NCBI GenBank assembly: GCA_000818945.1 | Contig: KN805370.1 | Span: forward strand, 260,111-324,110 | DNA: 64,000 nucleotides | Source: Schizochytrium sp. CCTCC M209059 | Lineage: Eukaryota; Sar; Bigyra; Thraustochytrida; Thraustochytriidae | Direction of reading: 5' to 3' | Shown here: piece by piece, positions 15,808 to 25,428 of the stretch | Layout: each line of letters starts with the position of its first letter | Numbering within the stretch: the stretch's first letter is position 1 | Position numbers and translations under genes: made by a program | Notes under the pieces: model-generated | What the model was told of the DNA's origin: nothing | Databases searched by the model: none | What the model saw: the letters and a program-made list of their open reading frames with translations, nothing else

Positions 15808-17430
15808 CTACGAGAGACTTCCTCCTCCTCCTCCTCCTCCTCTTCGCACAAAGAGTGGCCGTGTCCAAGACATGTAGCCCGTGTGGGGGTTCGAATAAAA
15901 GGTATACCCGGCATTGTCGCGGTGCACCGCAAATATCTGATCTGCCAGCGCGCGCGCTTGCGACTGTGCGGCAACAGTTCGCGCGAAATCCTGAAGTTTG
16001 CGCGCGGCAGACGTTTCGTCAAGATCGTTGGCGGGTGTATCCCGATCAAGTACAGATGCGCTGCCTTGCGTCACGCGCCGGACCGAGGCAGCAAAGCGCC
16101 GAACCATGGCATAAGTGGGGTCATCTGCGTCCGCCGTCTCTCCCTGAACCCGAGCAAGTGGGCCCGGGCGCCCCGGAGGCGCAACTTCGAGCGCCCGAAA
16201 TTGCTCAGGGCGCTCAAAGATGCGACGGCCTCGCGAGAGGTGAAAGTCTTTGACAATTTGCGCCACCTGGTGTCGCTGTCGCGGGCGATGGCCTTGGGTG
16301 AGTACGGCCGCTGAAGACGACGAAACGACCGGCTCTGACGCGGCCGGCGATGCAGATGACGCGGAAGGCGAAGTTGATGTTGAGGCAAGTCCTTCCGGAT
16401 GCAGCGACTGTGCTTGACTTTGGTGAAGCTGCTCAGCAATGCTTTGACTTGCATTTCCCGTGCGCACGGAGAGGGTCTCTTCGGCCTCAAACGGCGCGTG
16501 ATACTCTGCGGCAACGCTCGCCGAGTCCTCGATGCCCATGTCCCAATTTGGCACCTGGGCCTCGTGCTGGTTAGAAACGGGCTCGAAATCATGCATGCAT
16601 GGGACTTCATCCTTGCGCATGTCGGCGGCAAGCACGCCAGACAGGTGTTGCATGAAGTCGATTTGGCATCGACGCAGGGCATCGAAAGGTTCGCGAAGAA
16701 TTTGTGCGCGATTTTCGTGAAGATCCTGAAGGTCACCCACGAGATTCCGGAACGTGGACTCAAACGTGTTGGCCAGAACGCCAAGCTCATGTTCCGCTGC
16801 CTTGAGTCTGACTGGGTTGCACTTTCGATCGACGCGCAATTTGCCAAGTTTCTTCCGCTGCTCCCGATAGGCTCGACGATGGGTTGCAATGTCGCGGGCC
16901 CGAACCTTGATGGCCTGGAAAAAGGCAAGGCGATCTCCCATGGGACCTAATAGATGTTTGCGCACAGACTCGTTGACCACATCTTCGCAGGCCATTCCAT
17001 CGCGCATACAGAGCGCGTCGTGCTCAAGCCGCTGGATCTTCGCGTCTTCCTCCATCGAACTGCAGAAAGAGAGCACGTCGGCGGTCATCTGATCGACGCC
17101 CTCCTGCATAAGCGAGCTCACTTCAAGAAAGGCTGTGCAGGTCTTCCAGTATTTCTGCAATGATGCCTCCATGATGAGAAAGGCATCATAGAGCTGTTTA
17201 TATTGGCGCTCTTGGTCCTTGTCCGGGCCGCAACGGCCGTCCATAGATCTGCCGTCGTCAAAGTCGCCGCTTCTCATGGATTGTGCATCATCGCCGCCAA
17301 ATTGGGAGGCAGCTCCGGACAAGCTTCGATTCGACGGGAGCGCGAGCCCTGCTCGTTCTCCCCATAGAGCGGTCGCGACCTCGTCTTCGTCACGATCGCT
17401 GCCGATCAGCCTACGAATTAAGGCCGCCAT
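15808..17430 (-). CDS. BAR-domain protein with C-terminal WW-like motif
   Basis: 540 residues from an ATG. Residues about 70-300 form long amphipathic helices typical of an amphiphysin/RVS167-type BAR domain, including a KKLGKLRVDR / LKAAEHELGVLANTFE helix pair and LREPFDALRRCQIDFMQHL. A Ser/Ala/Pro-rich disordered linker follows (about 360-410). Near the C-terminus AGYTFYSNPHTGYMSWTRP contains the second half of a WW domain (Y.N..T....W.RP). The tail is polyglycine, encoded by a CCT microsatellite. Expected role: membrane curvature sensing during endocytosis or at the actin cortex, with the WW part binding proline-rich ligands. Amphiphysins usually carry SH3 rather than WW, which makes the pairing unusual. 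It is divergent from RPN2. Confidence 0.75.
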   Translation of the reverse strand: MAALIRRLIGSDRDEDEVATALWGERAGLALPSNRSLSGAASQFGGDDAQSMRSGDFDDGRSMDGRCGPDKDQERQYKQLYDAFLIMEASLQKYWKTCTAFLEVSSLMQEGVDQMTADVLSFCSSMEEDAKIQRLEHDALCMRDGMACEDVVNESVRKHLLGPMGDRLAFFQAIKVRARDIATHRRAYREQRKKLGKLRVDRKCNPVRLKAAEHELGVLANTFESTFRNLVGDLQDLHENRAQILREPFDALRRCQIDFMQHLSGVLAADMRKDEVPCMHDFEPVSNQHEAQVPNWDMGIEDSASVAAEYHAPFEAEETLSVRTGNASQSIAEQLHQSQAQSLHPEGLASTSTSPSASSASPAASEPVVSSSSAAVLTQGHRPRQRHQVAQIVKDFHLSRGRRIFERPEQFRALEVAPPGRPGPLARVQGETADADDPTYAMVRRFAASVRRVTQGSASVLDRDTPANDLDETSAARKLQDFARTVAAQSQARALADQIFAVHRDNAGYTFYSNPHTGYMSWTRPLFVRRGGGGGGGSLS

Positions 17431-18104
17431 CGTACGCTTCCGTCGCGGCGCGCCACTTTTCTTAAAGCAACGTTTTGGTTGTTGCTGGTGCTACACGTTC
17501 GTTGTGTCCGGCACTGGCACGGAACCCTGGAGAGTATCAACTACGCGCGCCGACGGTAATCCCTAGGAATGTGTGAATGAGGGAGAGAGAGAGAGAGAGA
17601 GAGGGAGGAGGGGGGGTGCTGCGCACAGCTTGAGCTGCAAGAGGAAAACTTGTTGTTTTCTTCTTTTCGTTTTCTCTTTTTTCCAAGGAGAGAAGAAGTT
17701 CGCGAGATAGCCTCAAGAGCCAACACTTCGATAAATATATAATCAAAGTGCTGTCTGACCGACTGACTGTCTGACTGACTCATAAATGATGTCTATCTGG
17801 TTTGATCTCATGTTCAATTCTTTTCTTTTTTTTCTTTTCTTTTCTTCGTCATTCATTACGCTTTCTTTTTTTCTTGTTCCATACCTTTGAACGATCGCGT
17901 CCAACGACGAAATCTGTTTCCTATTCTCCCACTCTCTCACTCATCAACTCCAACCGGAGACTCTGGCCTCCGCGCGACTCGCTCCACTCTCGACTTGAAT
18001 TCAACCGGCCCCTCTCCGCGCCAACGGCTAAAAAATTAGCGCCCTCTACGGTCCCCAATCACAAGTCTAGGATATCCGCTCTCACCACGGCGCCGGGGAT
18101 TACG

Positions 18105-18140
18105 GGCGAGGATATCCGCGTTCGCGCGGATATCCTCGCC
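18105..18140. repeat. perfect 16-bp inverted repeat with TTCG loop
   Basis: Left arm GGCGAGGATATCCGCG (18105-18120), four-base loop TTCG, right arm exactly complementary (18125-18140). A third copy of the core AGGATATCCGC lies at about 18069-18079. It sits about 400 bases upstream of the RPN2 ATG. Confidence 0.95.
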
Positions 18141-18202
18141 GAGGTGGATGAAGCTTCGCCGCCGGCGGCAACGGCGGATACTCTGCGCGCGGGCGCGGCA
18201 GA

Positions 18203-18240
18203 CCCGCGAGACCGCCCGCGAGACCGCCCGCGAGACCGCC
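18203..18240. repeat. three direct copies of CCCGCGAGACCG
   Basis: Three contiguous 12-base units between the hairpin and the RPN2 start, in very GC-rich sequence. Confidence 0.9.
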
Positions 18241-18465
18241 GCGCGCGCCGCGCAGCCGCAGCGAGCGAGCGAGCGAGCGAGAGCGCGCCCGCACGAACTC
18301 CTCCGGGCGCGCCGCTGGCTCCTGCGAGCCGCCGCGCCGTCGATCGCACGGGTTGCCGGGCAGGCCGAGGTCGAGGGACCCAGCGAGCGAAGTTCGCTAG
18401 ACAGACAGGCAGACAGAGAGGCGGGCAAGCACCGCCGTGAGCGCGTTGCGAAGCAGGTGCAGCAC

Positions 18466-18504
18466 GAGCAGCAGCACGAGCAGCAGCAGCAGCAGCAGCA
18501 GCAG
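18466..18504. repeat. (CAG)n in the RPN2 5' leader
   Basis: Interrupted CAG/CACGAG tract ending 32 bases before the RPN2 ATG, so probably within the 5' UTR. Confidence 0.85.
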
Positions 18505-18536
18505 AAAGGAGAGTCTCAGCAGCGGCGAAAGTCAAA

Positions 18537-21407
18537 ATGAACTCGGTCACTGGCCTTCTGGGCCTCTTAGACGAGGAGGACGAAAAGCTCCAGGCGTACG
18601 CGCTGGAAAAGCTGCTGAGTGTCCTCGATGAGCACTGGGCAGAGGTTGCTGACACACTCGACACAATCGAGGCCCTCTCCGAGGACGAGTCCTTTCCGCA
18701 CCAAGAGCTAGCCGCCTTTGTCTCGAGCAAGTGCTTTTACCATCTCGAAGAGTACGACGACGCCCTTCGCCTCGCGCTTTCCGCAGGGGACCTCTTCGAT
18801 GTCGGTTCTGCTGGTGAGTACGAAGTGACCATCGTGGGCAAATGCATCGAGCAATACATTGCTCTTCGCAGCGAGGAAGCTGAGGTGGACCCCAAGCTGG
18901 AGCGCATCGTCGAGGGCATGTTTGAAAAGTGCTACTCACTGGGGAACTTTCGCCAGGCCCTGGGCATCGCTCTGGAGGCCAACCGTCTCGACAAGGTCGA
19001 GGACGCCCTTGTTCGCTCGGGCGATGAGCTTCCGGAAATGCTCTCGCACTGCATGCAAGTGTGCCAACGGCACGTGTCGAGCCGCTCGTTCCGCCGTGAA
19101 GTCTTTAGCACGCTGGTTCGCCTCTACGAGGAACAACGCGACTCTTGTAAGTACATCGAGCTCGCAACCTGCCTCCACTACCTTGGGGAGGTGGCCAAGT
19201 ATGCGTCCCTCATCATGAAGCTCATCGAACAGGATGACGACGAGTACCTCACGGCTTACCAGGCTGTCTTTGATCTTATGGAACTTCAAGATCAACGATT
19301 CGTGGGGGAACTCTTGGCAGCCCTGCCGAAGCCGGAAGGGTCCAAGTCGTCTGCGGACCTTCCTGACGGCGACGAGCGGCGCCTTCTCACCGTGCGGGAA
19401 ATTCTCGGCGAAGGCATCAGTACCGCCATGTACTTGGACTTTCTTTACAAGAACAACAAGACCGATGCTCTAGGCCTGCGCCTGCTCAAGCAGTCTGTAG
19501 AGCAGGGACGCAAGAATTCGGTCCTGCATAATGCCACCATTGTTGCGCATAGCTATCTGCAAGCAGGCACGACTGTGGATTCTTTTGTGCGCAACAACCT
19601 TGAGTGGCTTGGTCGCGCCACAAACTGGGCTAAATTCACCGCCACCGCAAGTCTGGGCGTCATTCACAAGGGCAATGTCAAGCCCAGCATGGACCTTTTG
19701 CAGCCTTACCTCCCCAGCGACCTGGGCACCGGCGCTTCGCAGAGCCCTTATTCCGAGGGCGGCGCCCTTTATGCTCTCGGCCTCATTCATGCCGGTGAGG
19801 GCGCCACCAACGAGAACGGGTCAAGCGCGCTCGAGTACTTGACGACGGCCCTTGATGGCGCTGGCAACCAGGAGAACGAGACTGCGCGCGAAGCACTGCA
19901 GCATGGCGCCTGTCTCGGCGTCGGTCTCGTCGCCATGGCTTCGGGGGACGCCGGACTGGCAGAGAAACTACAGAACGTGGTGTACAACGATAATGCCGTG
20001 GCTGGCGAGGGTGCTGCGCTCTCCATGGGTATGGTGATGTTGGGTGGCGGCTCCAAACATGCTGACGTCGTGGCCGATATTCTCGGGTACGCTCACGACA
20101 CGCAGCACGAAAAGATTATTCGCGGCCTCGGCCTCGCGGTGGCAATGGTCATGTACGGCCAGGAAGAGGCCGCCGATGCGCTCATCGAGCAGCTTTGCCG
20201 CGACAAGGACCCCATCCTCCGCTACGGTGGCATGTACACGGTCGGTCTTGCGTACGCGGGCACAGCAAACAACGCCGCGATTCGGCGCCTCTTGCACGTG
20301 GCTGTCTCGGACGTGGCCGACGACGTGCGTCGCGCCGCGGTGACTTCCCTTGGTTTTGTCATGCTCAACGTGCCAGAGCGCATTCCGGAGCTCATCGCCC
20401 TTCTTTCTGAGAGCTACAACCCGCACGTGCGCTATGGCGCGTGCATGGCCCTGGCGATTGGATGCTCGCACATGGATGATCCTACCGAGGCGCTGAATCT
20501 GCTCGATCACCTCAAGGATGACAAGGTTGATTTCGTCAAGCAGGGCGCTCTCCTTGCGTGCGCCATGCTGCTCATGCAGCAAAACCCGGAGACGAATAAC
20601 AAGGCCAAAATTTTGCGCCATAAGCTTTCGCAGACAATCGGCGACGCCAAGCATTCGCCGACGATGACGCGAATGGGCGCCATTTTGGCCACGGGTCTCA
20701 TCGACGCAGGCGGCCGCAATGTCAAGGTGGAGCTCAAATCCCGCACAGGCTTCACTAAGCCGCCTGCCGTGGTTGGTATGGTGCTGTGGACCCAGTACTG
20801 GTATTGGTACCCCATGCTGCACATGATCTCGCTCACACTTACCCCGACGGCGCTTATTGGTGTCAACTGGCAGCTCGACATGCCCACCAACTTTGAAGTT
20901 GACTGCTACGAGGACCTCAAGTTCTTCGACTACCCGAAGCCAATGCAGGAGAAGAAGGAGAAGAAACAGGTGCGCGTTAAGACAGCTGTTCTCTCCATGA
21001 CGGCCAAGGCCAAGGCACGCGAGGCGCTTAAGCGCAAGGACACCGGCCTCGACGCCATGGAGGAGGACGAGGACGATGACACCAAGAAGAAGACCAAGAG
21101 CAAGAAGAGCACTAGCCCGGAACATGAGGCTCCCGTGACGAAGCTCACGAATCCTCTTCGCGTGACAGCACAACAGAGCAAGTACATTCGCTTCAAGACT
21201 GACGACAGGCAGCGCTACGTCCCAGTGTACCCAATGGACCACCCCATGGGTATCTTTGTCTTGCGAGATCGTCAGCCGGGCGAAGATGAAGATGTCATGA
21301 AAGTCGCAGTGCCTCCCACGGGCGCGGCGATGGGCGCAGATGACGATGAGGATAGCGCCGAGCCACCAGCGCCCTTTGAGTGGACCGAGCCCAGCCACCG
21401 CAACTAA
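18537..21407 (+). CDS. PSMD1: 26S proteasome regulatory subunit RPN2 (PSMD1)
   Basis: 956 residues from AAAATGA. The N-terminal helical solenoid begins SVTGLLGLLDEEDEKLQAYA and contains KCFYHLEEYDDALRLALSAG, as in PSMD1. The proteasome/cyclosome (PC) repeats run from about 400 to 720 (for example GGALYALGLIHAG, HGACLGVGLVAM, YGGMYTVGLAYAG, YGACMALAIG). A charged Lys/Glu/Asp-rich insert lies at about 805-870. The C-terminal block has NPLRVTAQQSKYI and YPMDHPMGIFVLRD. RPN2 scaffolds the base of the 19S particle and docks RPN13. The length agrees with the family. Together with PSMA6 at 32 kb it is one of two proteasome genes in the window. Confidence 0.95.
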   Translation: MNSVTGLLGLLDEEDEKLQAYALEKLLSVLDEHWAEVADTLDTIEALSEDESFPHQELAAFVSSKCFYHLEEYDDALRLALSAGDLFDVGSAGEYEVTIVGKCIEQYIALRSEEAEVDPKLERIVEGMFEKCYSLGNFRQALGIALEANRLDKVEDALVRSGDELPEMLSHCMQVCQRHVSSRSFRREVFSTLVRLYEEQRDSCKYIELATCLHYLGEVAKYASLIMKLIEQDDDEYLTAYQAVFDLMELQDQRFVGELLAALPKPEGSKSSADLPDGDERRLLTVREILGEGISTAMYLDFLYKNNKTDALGLRLLKQSVEQGRKNSVLHNATIVAHSYLQAGTTVDSFVRNNLEWLGRATNWAKFTATASLGVIHKGNVKPSMDLLQPYLPSDLGTGASQSPYSEGGALYALGLIHAGEGATNENGSSALEYLTTALDGAGNQENETAREALQHGACLGVGLVAMASGDAGLAEKLQNVVYNDNAVAGEGAALSMGMVMLGGGSKHADVVADILGYAHDTQHEKIIRGLGLAVAMVMYGQEEAADALIEQLCRDKDPILRYGGMYTVGLAYAGTANNAAIRRLLHVAVSDVADDVRRAAVTSLGFVMLNVPERIPELIALLSESYNPHVRYGACMALAIGCSHMDDPTEALNLLDHLKDDKVDFVKQGALLACAMLLMQQNPETNNKAKILRHKLSQTIGDAKHSPTMTRMGAILATGLIDAGGRNVKVELKSRTGFTKPPAVVGMVLWTQYWYWYPMLHMISLTLTPTALIGVNWQLDMPTNFEVDCYEDLKFFDYPKPMQEKKEKKQVRVKTAVLSMTAKAKAREALKRKDTGLDAMEEDEDDDTKKKTKSKKSTSPEHEAPVTKLTNPLRVTAQQSKYIRFKTDDRQRYVPVYPMDHPMGIFVLRDRQPGEDEDVMKVAVPPTGAAMGADDDEDSAEPPAPFEWTEPSHRN

Positions 21408-21436
21408 GTTCGAACTGTGTTGCGCCTTGAGCGTTC

Positions 21437-21469
21437 TCGAATCGAATCGAATCGAATCGAATCGAATCG
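21437..21469. repeat. (TCGAA)n pentamer array
   Basis: Six TCGAA units about 30 bases after the RPN2 stop, probably in its 3' UTR. The unit differs by one base from the GAGTC array at 11401. Confidence 0.9.
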
Positions 21470-21980
21470 TCTCATGGGACCAGGCCAGAAATTACCCGCG
21501 CGCGAAGGATCACTTTCTGCTCGTATCCTCACATCTTGGCGGTTGTCGCGAGAGGTGCTTTGCCTTGCTTGCTGCCCATGAGCAGCCCCCCACCCATCAT
21601 CATCCATCTCATCAATCTGACCTCACTTCGCTTAACTAACCCCTTTCCTTTCCTTTTCCTCCCAACCAATCCCAACCCCAACCCCTCTCCCACATAATAC
21701 AATTCTTTTGCCCCCTTTTTCGTGATTACTCGATTTATGTTGCTCATTGAAGTTCGACCAAACTAGTTGTGTCTAGCCACCATTATCACGACTCCGATTC
21801 TGGAGGCAAGTTATGAACTAACACGCAGCAAGCAGCTGGACGCTAGCCAGCGCAACATCGGAAATCCTGCGCATCATGTTTGATGCTGGAGGTACCAGCG
21901 CCCGACTAACAAAGGACGCTTGTTGGGTAGTGGTCGTGGGGAACGCACTAAACCGCCTTCTTGATTGCCGATAGCGATCA

Positions 21981-21988
21981 ACTGTTGT

Positions 21989-22030
<42 letters not shown>
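21981..22030. repeat. (TGY)n trinucleotide repeat
   Basis: About sixteen TGT/TGC triplets in non-coding DNA. Confidence 0.9.
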
Positions 22031-22031
<1 letters not shown>

Positions 22032-22593
22032 ACTCGCAGCGGTGCTGATCTCTGATTTTCTGGAGTAGATATTCCATCTGCGCACAATCGTGGTATTGGA
22101 AAGCCAGCCACACATGGCGGTGGAAAGAGTAATTGGCTCTGGCAACAAGCTCTCGACTATTTTCCTCCTACATTACTGCTCTGAGAGTACAATTCCTTAA
22201 TTTGCCGTTGCTGTTGCAGTGCTCGTTTTAGAGTTCTCTTCATCCTCATGAGGAGCGTAATAAGGCGACTGACAGTGAGCGAGCGCACCATAGGGACGTT
22301 ATTGATGTGTCTCGCATTCGTGTCAAACATGACTCCGAGTCCGGTCGAAAGTCCGAGTTGGAGTCCGAGTCGTCTCGAAGTGTAACGCCTCTTTGGCCTT
22401 GAGTAAATAAAAAAAAAAGCAAGCATTTTCGTGCGTCTGACGAGTCTGCGTCTGGCAAGGCTGCGTCATGGCATGAAAAGCGGTGGTTGTTTGAATGACA
22501 CGTGGTTGAAGACGGCGTGCGCAGTGATCTCTGTTGAGAAAGGAAGTGGTCTGACAACGGAGAATAGACCCGGACCAGCGGGCGGAGGCGCCT

Positions 22594-23670
22594 ATGAAAG
22601 TCGGACTTGCAGCAAAAGACTCTGCGCCGCCACGTGAACCCACGCCGGCATTGATGCCCCACGAAAGCTACCAAAGCGTGAGATCGCCAGGATTCATTGC
22701 AGATGAGCGACTCGAGGGTACTCATCAATATGTAGACAACGAAAAAGAACAACGACAAGAAGAACTACGACAAGAAGAACTACAACAGCAAGTACTAGAA
22801 GGAGAAGGAGAAGAAGATGCAGAAGAAGGCCCAATGCTCGACGCAGAGGCGCTTCGCACAGCAGACGCAATCGACAGTCTCTTACAGGAGGCAATGTCTG
22901 TGCGGTCCGAAGCAGTGAAGCGATACAAACAGGCGATCCTGGAAAAAGACACGTATGAACATGCTCAAATGTACAATAGTTTACACAAGCTACCGAGGGA
23001 AAAGATTGCCATGTACACTCAAATTTGTAAGTTCCGAAGAGAAGCCGCCACGGCTCGCGATCAAGCGCAAAAGTCCTCCAAGCTCTTCGCCTTGGAAAGA
23101 AAACAGTTTCGTGAAGCGCAAGACGCGTTGCGTCAGCGCGCAGAACGTGCCGAAGCAAGCGCTGAAGAGGCTCAGGCTCAGGCAGGTGAGCTGCGGCAGC
23201 ACCTTGCGCGTGAAGAGAACCGAGCAGCTGCTCTCGAGGCTCGGCTCAAGGACGACCTCGTCCGGGAGACAGCCCAACGTGAGCGTCTCGAGAGTAAGTT
23301 GCGGCGCAACCTCGAAGGACAGCGGATATCATTCGAACTTCAAATTGCCAAGCTCAAATCGGAAAAGGATGAACTTGAACTTATGGTTGACCACTTTCGT
23401 GGTCAGGCTCAAGCGAACATGCTGTCTGTCGTCGAGATGAAAATCGGGCTTCAGGGCGTCCCGCAATCAACAAACAATGTGACTCATCAAGTCCCGAAAC
23501 GGCACGGTGAGTCTTGGCATGATGAGCATTGGAGAGAAGCCTACGTTCGAATACCTGGCGCAAAAGATGTACCAAAAGCAAAGTGCATGAGCCAGAAAAC
23601 GCGCACCGATGGCAGAGCAGACCCTGATTTTCCATCACGGCGGAGAGAGAACACATGTTCAATGCCGTAA
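22594..23670 (+). CDS. coiled-coil protein of unknown function
   Basis: 358 residues from an ATG. Residues about 45-65 are Glu/Gln-rich. A continuous heptad-like coiled coil runs from about 90 to 285, with many Ala/Glu/Arg/Leu positions (for example ARDQAQKSSKLFALERKQF, LKSEKDELELMVDHF). The C-terminal 70 residues are basic and low in structure. I recognise no named family. It is the only plus-strand gene of the island, and its last 12 bases overlap the 3' end of the first receptor-like gene on the other strand, so either the true 3' end is different (an intron) or the transcripts overlap. Codon choice is less GC-ending than in RPN2. Confidence 0.55.
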   Translation: MKVGLAAKDSAPPREPTPALMPHESYQSVRSPGFIADERLEGTHQYVDNEKEQRQEELRQEELQQQVLEGEGEEDAEEGPMLDAEALRTADAIDSLLQEAMSVRSEAVKRYKQAILEKDTYEHAQMYNSLHKLPREKIAMYTQICKFRREAATARDQAQKSSKLFALERKQFREAQDALRQRAERAEASAEEAQAQAGELRQHLAREENRAAALEARLKDDLVRETAQRERLESKLRRNLEGQRISFELQIAKLKSEKDELELMVDHFRGQAQANMLSVVEMKIGLQGVPQSTNNVTHQVPKRHGESWHDEHWREAYVRIPGAKDVPKAKCMSQKTRTDGRADPDFPSRRRENTCSMP

Positions 23671-24693
23671 AACTGAAAAGTGACCGGACGTGATTCGACC
23701 GAGTCTGATGGAAGCTGGATCTTTTTTGCTCCGAAGCTCTGCCAACTCGACAATGGGGCCACGCCAAAGTGCCAACTGGGCAAGAGATCTTGATTGCACG
23801 TACGCGAAAAGCAACCACACGTTCTCGAGATTTTCATTGGATTGTTTGTATCGATATCCAAGAATAGCGGAGCAGACGCATATATTGCCCGCTGCAACGA
23901 CCATAAGATCTCGATATCTTTTGATGCTTCGAAGAAGGAGCATCCCCGTCTCCGATTTCGCCGAGGCACCATCGTTCATGCTGAGAATCATTCGTATGCT
24001 TGAGAGGAATACCTGGAAGGAAACAGCCAGAACAATTTCGGCGGCGGTGAGCAGCCAAATGTTGATCCTTGTGTTTTGATTATAGCCCAGAATATCGTCA
24101 CTATTCAGCGCGCTGGTGCCGAACAGCCTCGCCATGACCATAAGTGAGCTGACGGTGTCCGCCACGGAGTCCACCCAAGCTGCTAACCTTGAATGCACAA
24201 GGACAAAGTGCTCGAGCTGCTCTGCGCTATTATCTACGAGCTCGTGGGCTTCTTGTGCGAGTTCGAGGATGACTGTTCGCGCGCAGTTGACGCATGATAT
24301 ACATATAAAGGCAAATGATATTGCGCCGATTGCAGATTCATTGACGGTGACGATCCTCATTATGTCATATACCGCGTGAGATACTGCGGCAGCGAAGAAA
24401 ATGAAACCGAGCTTTCGATCTCTCGGAAACGCCAACGCGAAACGGATTGCCCAGGCCGCAATGTAGCAACTCCCGAGAAGGTGCACGCATGAAAACACTT
24501 GCTGAAACAACATGGGAACAGGGCATGCTAGAGGAGGATTGATATAGTGCATGTCGTCACGCGTCCATTGACCATTGCAAGCGCAAATGAATCGCTCCGA
24601 CACGTTATGCCAAACGCAAGTTCCGTGTCCTCCGGCCTCGCATGCTTCTGAGCAGTTCCCGATGGCAATGCTATGAAAGTGGACGTCGGTCAT
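23659..24693 (-). CDS. EGF-like/7TM receptor-like protein, paralogue 1
   Basis: 344 residues from the first in-frame ATG. The longer frame starts only with TTG, and the chosen ATG aligns exactly with that of paralogue 2. The N-terminal 57 residues hold six cysteines spaced C-x3-C-x7-C-x10-C-x-C-x17-C, with GHGTC and CxCxxxWTxDD. This is an EGF-like hairpin with no signal peptide before it. Seven hydrophobic segments follow, at about 58-82, 93-115, 119-144, 168-188, 206-229, 258-278 and 288-308. Span 2 has HAVYDIMRI and span 7 VWLLFAYVQ. The topology suggests an extracellular N-terminus and a cytoplasmic tail, as in GPCRs, but no known GPCR motif (DRY, NPxxY) is visible. Function is unknown. 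Confidence 0.72.
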   Translation of the reverse strand: MTDVHFHSIAIGNCSEACEAGGHGTCVWHNVSERFICACNGQWTRDDMHYINPPLACPVPMLFQQVFSCVHLLGSCYIAAWAIRFALAFPRDRKLGFIFFAAAVSHAVYDIMRIVTVNESAIGAISFAFICISCVNCARTVILELAQEAHELVDNSAEQLEHFVLVHSRLAAWVDSVADTVSSLMVMARLFGTSALNSDDILGYNQNTRINIWLLTAAEIVLAVSFQVFLSSIRMILSMNDGASAKSETGMLLLRSIKRYRDLMVVAAGNICVCSAILGYRYKQSNENLENVWLLFAYVQSRSLAQLALWRGPIVELAELRSKKDPASIRLGRITSGHFSVLRH

Positions 24694-25428
24694 CTTGTCA
24701 GCTGCTCTCGCCGCGGTATTTTTGCGTTCCTGCAACGATGAGTGTCACGGCTGCTTTCGATGCAGGAGCAAACTTTCTTTTTCAATTGGCTGAGTGAAGG
24801 CGGGTGCAACGAGGCCCATAACGAGTTTGGCGGTCTGTTTCCTCTTTCACTCACTCACTCACTCACTCACTCACTCTACATCTCTCTTTGCATCTGACAC
24901 TGTCAAGTCTTTGACTTTAGCCGTGATGATAATGCTTCCTGGCTTGCTGGTGCTCAGGCCTTTGCTAGCAGCCTGAGTAGTATACCGTAAAGTGTTCTTA
25001 AAAGTAGTAACTGTACACTTCAAATGCCACCACCACCAATGAATTCAACGGTCCCTTTCAATTCCAACTCACCAGTTGCCTGGCTGTTTCAATCTATGAG
25101 AGTCCGAGCCCGAGCGAGTCTTCATCCCCGTCTGATACATCTTTGGTCTCCCGCCGCCGCTTTCCCCGTCGCCCACTGACTGACGCGTGGGACCGTGGTT
25201 TGTTCGTCTGGGTCCCTAAGCAAGCCAACGGCTTTTCTCTAATTTTTTTCTTCGTTCCAACAAAGCGAATCGGAGAGATCCTTTCTTCTTTCCTTCTGTG
25301 CCACGAGTTTAACCAGGGCTTATCTCCTTATACTACCAGTAAAAAAGTAGGCCTAAACCCGTTTCTTTTTAATCATTTTCATCGGATTGTGCGTTATGCG
25401 TTCACTAATTAACCGCCAGCATTGCAGC
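24694..25428. other. spacer between receptor paralogues 1 and 2
   Basis: 735 bases holding the promoter of paralogue 1 and the 3' UTR of paralogue 2. It contains a CACT tetramer array (24847-24876) and T-rich stretches near 25240 and 25370. An 89-codon plus-strand ORF (25143-25412) has no family resemblance and is not called. Confidence 0.5.
24847..24876. repeat. (CACT)n tetranucleotide repeat
   Basis: Seven CACT units about 155 bases upstream of the paralogue 1 start codon. Confidence 0.9.

Larger units (their letters stand above)
17431..18536. promoter_or_regulatory. divergent promoter region BAR protein / RPN2
   Basis: 1.1 kb between two outward ATGs. It contains a (GA)n tract (17583-17603), a T/C-rich stretch (about 17818-17880), a perfect hairpin (18105-18140), three direct 12-mers (18203-18240) and a CAG tract (18466-18504) directly before the RPN2 start. 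No credible ORF is present. Confidence 0.55.
21408..22593. other. spacer between RPN2 and the accessory island
   Basis: About 1.2 kb. It contains a TCGAA pentamer array (21437-21469), a TGC/TGT trinucleotide tract (about 21981-22030) and AT-richer sequence. Minus-strand ORFs here are translations of the trinucleotide repeat and are not supported as genes. Confidence 0.5.

Noticed and set aside
19968..21398. 476-codon minus-strand frame over RPN2
   Set aside because: Antisense shadow; His/Arg/Val-rich, no domain.
21818..22111. 97-codon minus-strand frame
   Set aside because: Ala/Thr run is a translation of the TGY trinucleotide repeat.
25143..25412. 89-codon plus-strand frame between receptor paralogues
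   Set aside because: No family resemblance and located in promoter/3' UTR sequence.
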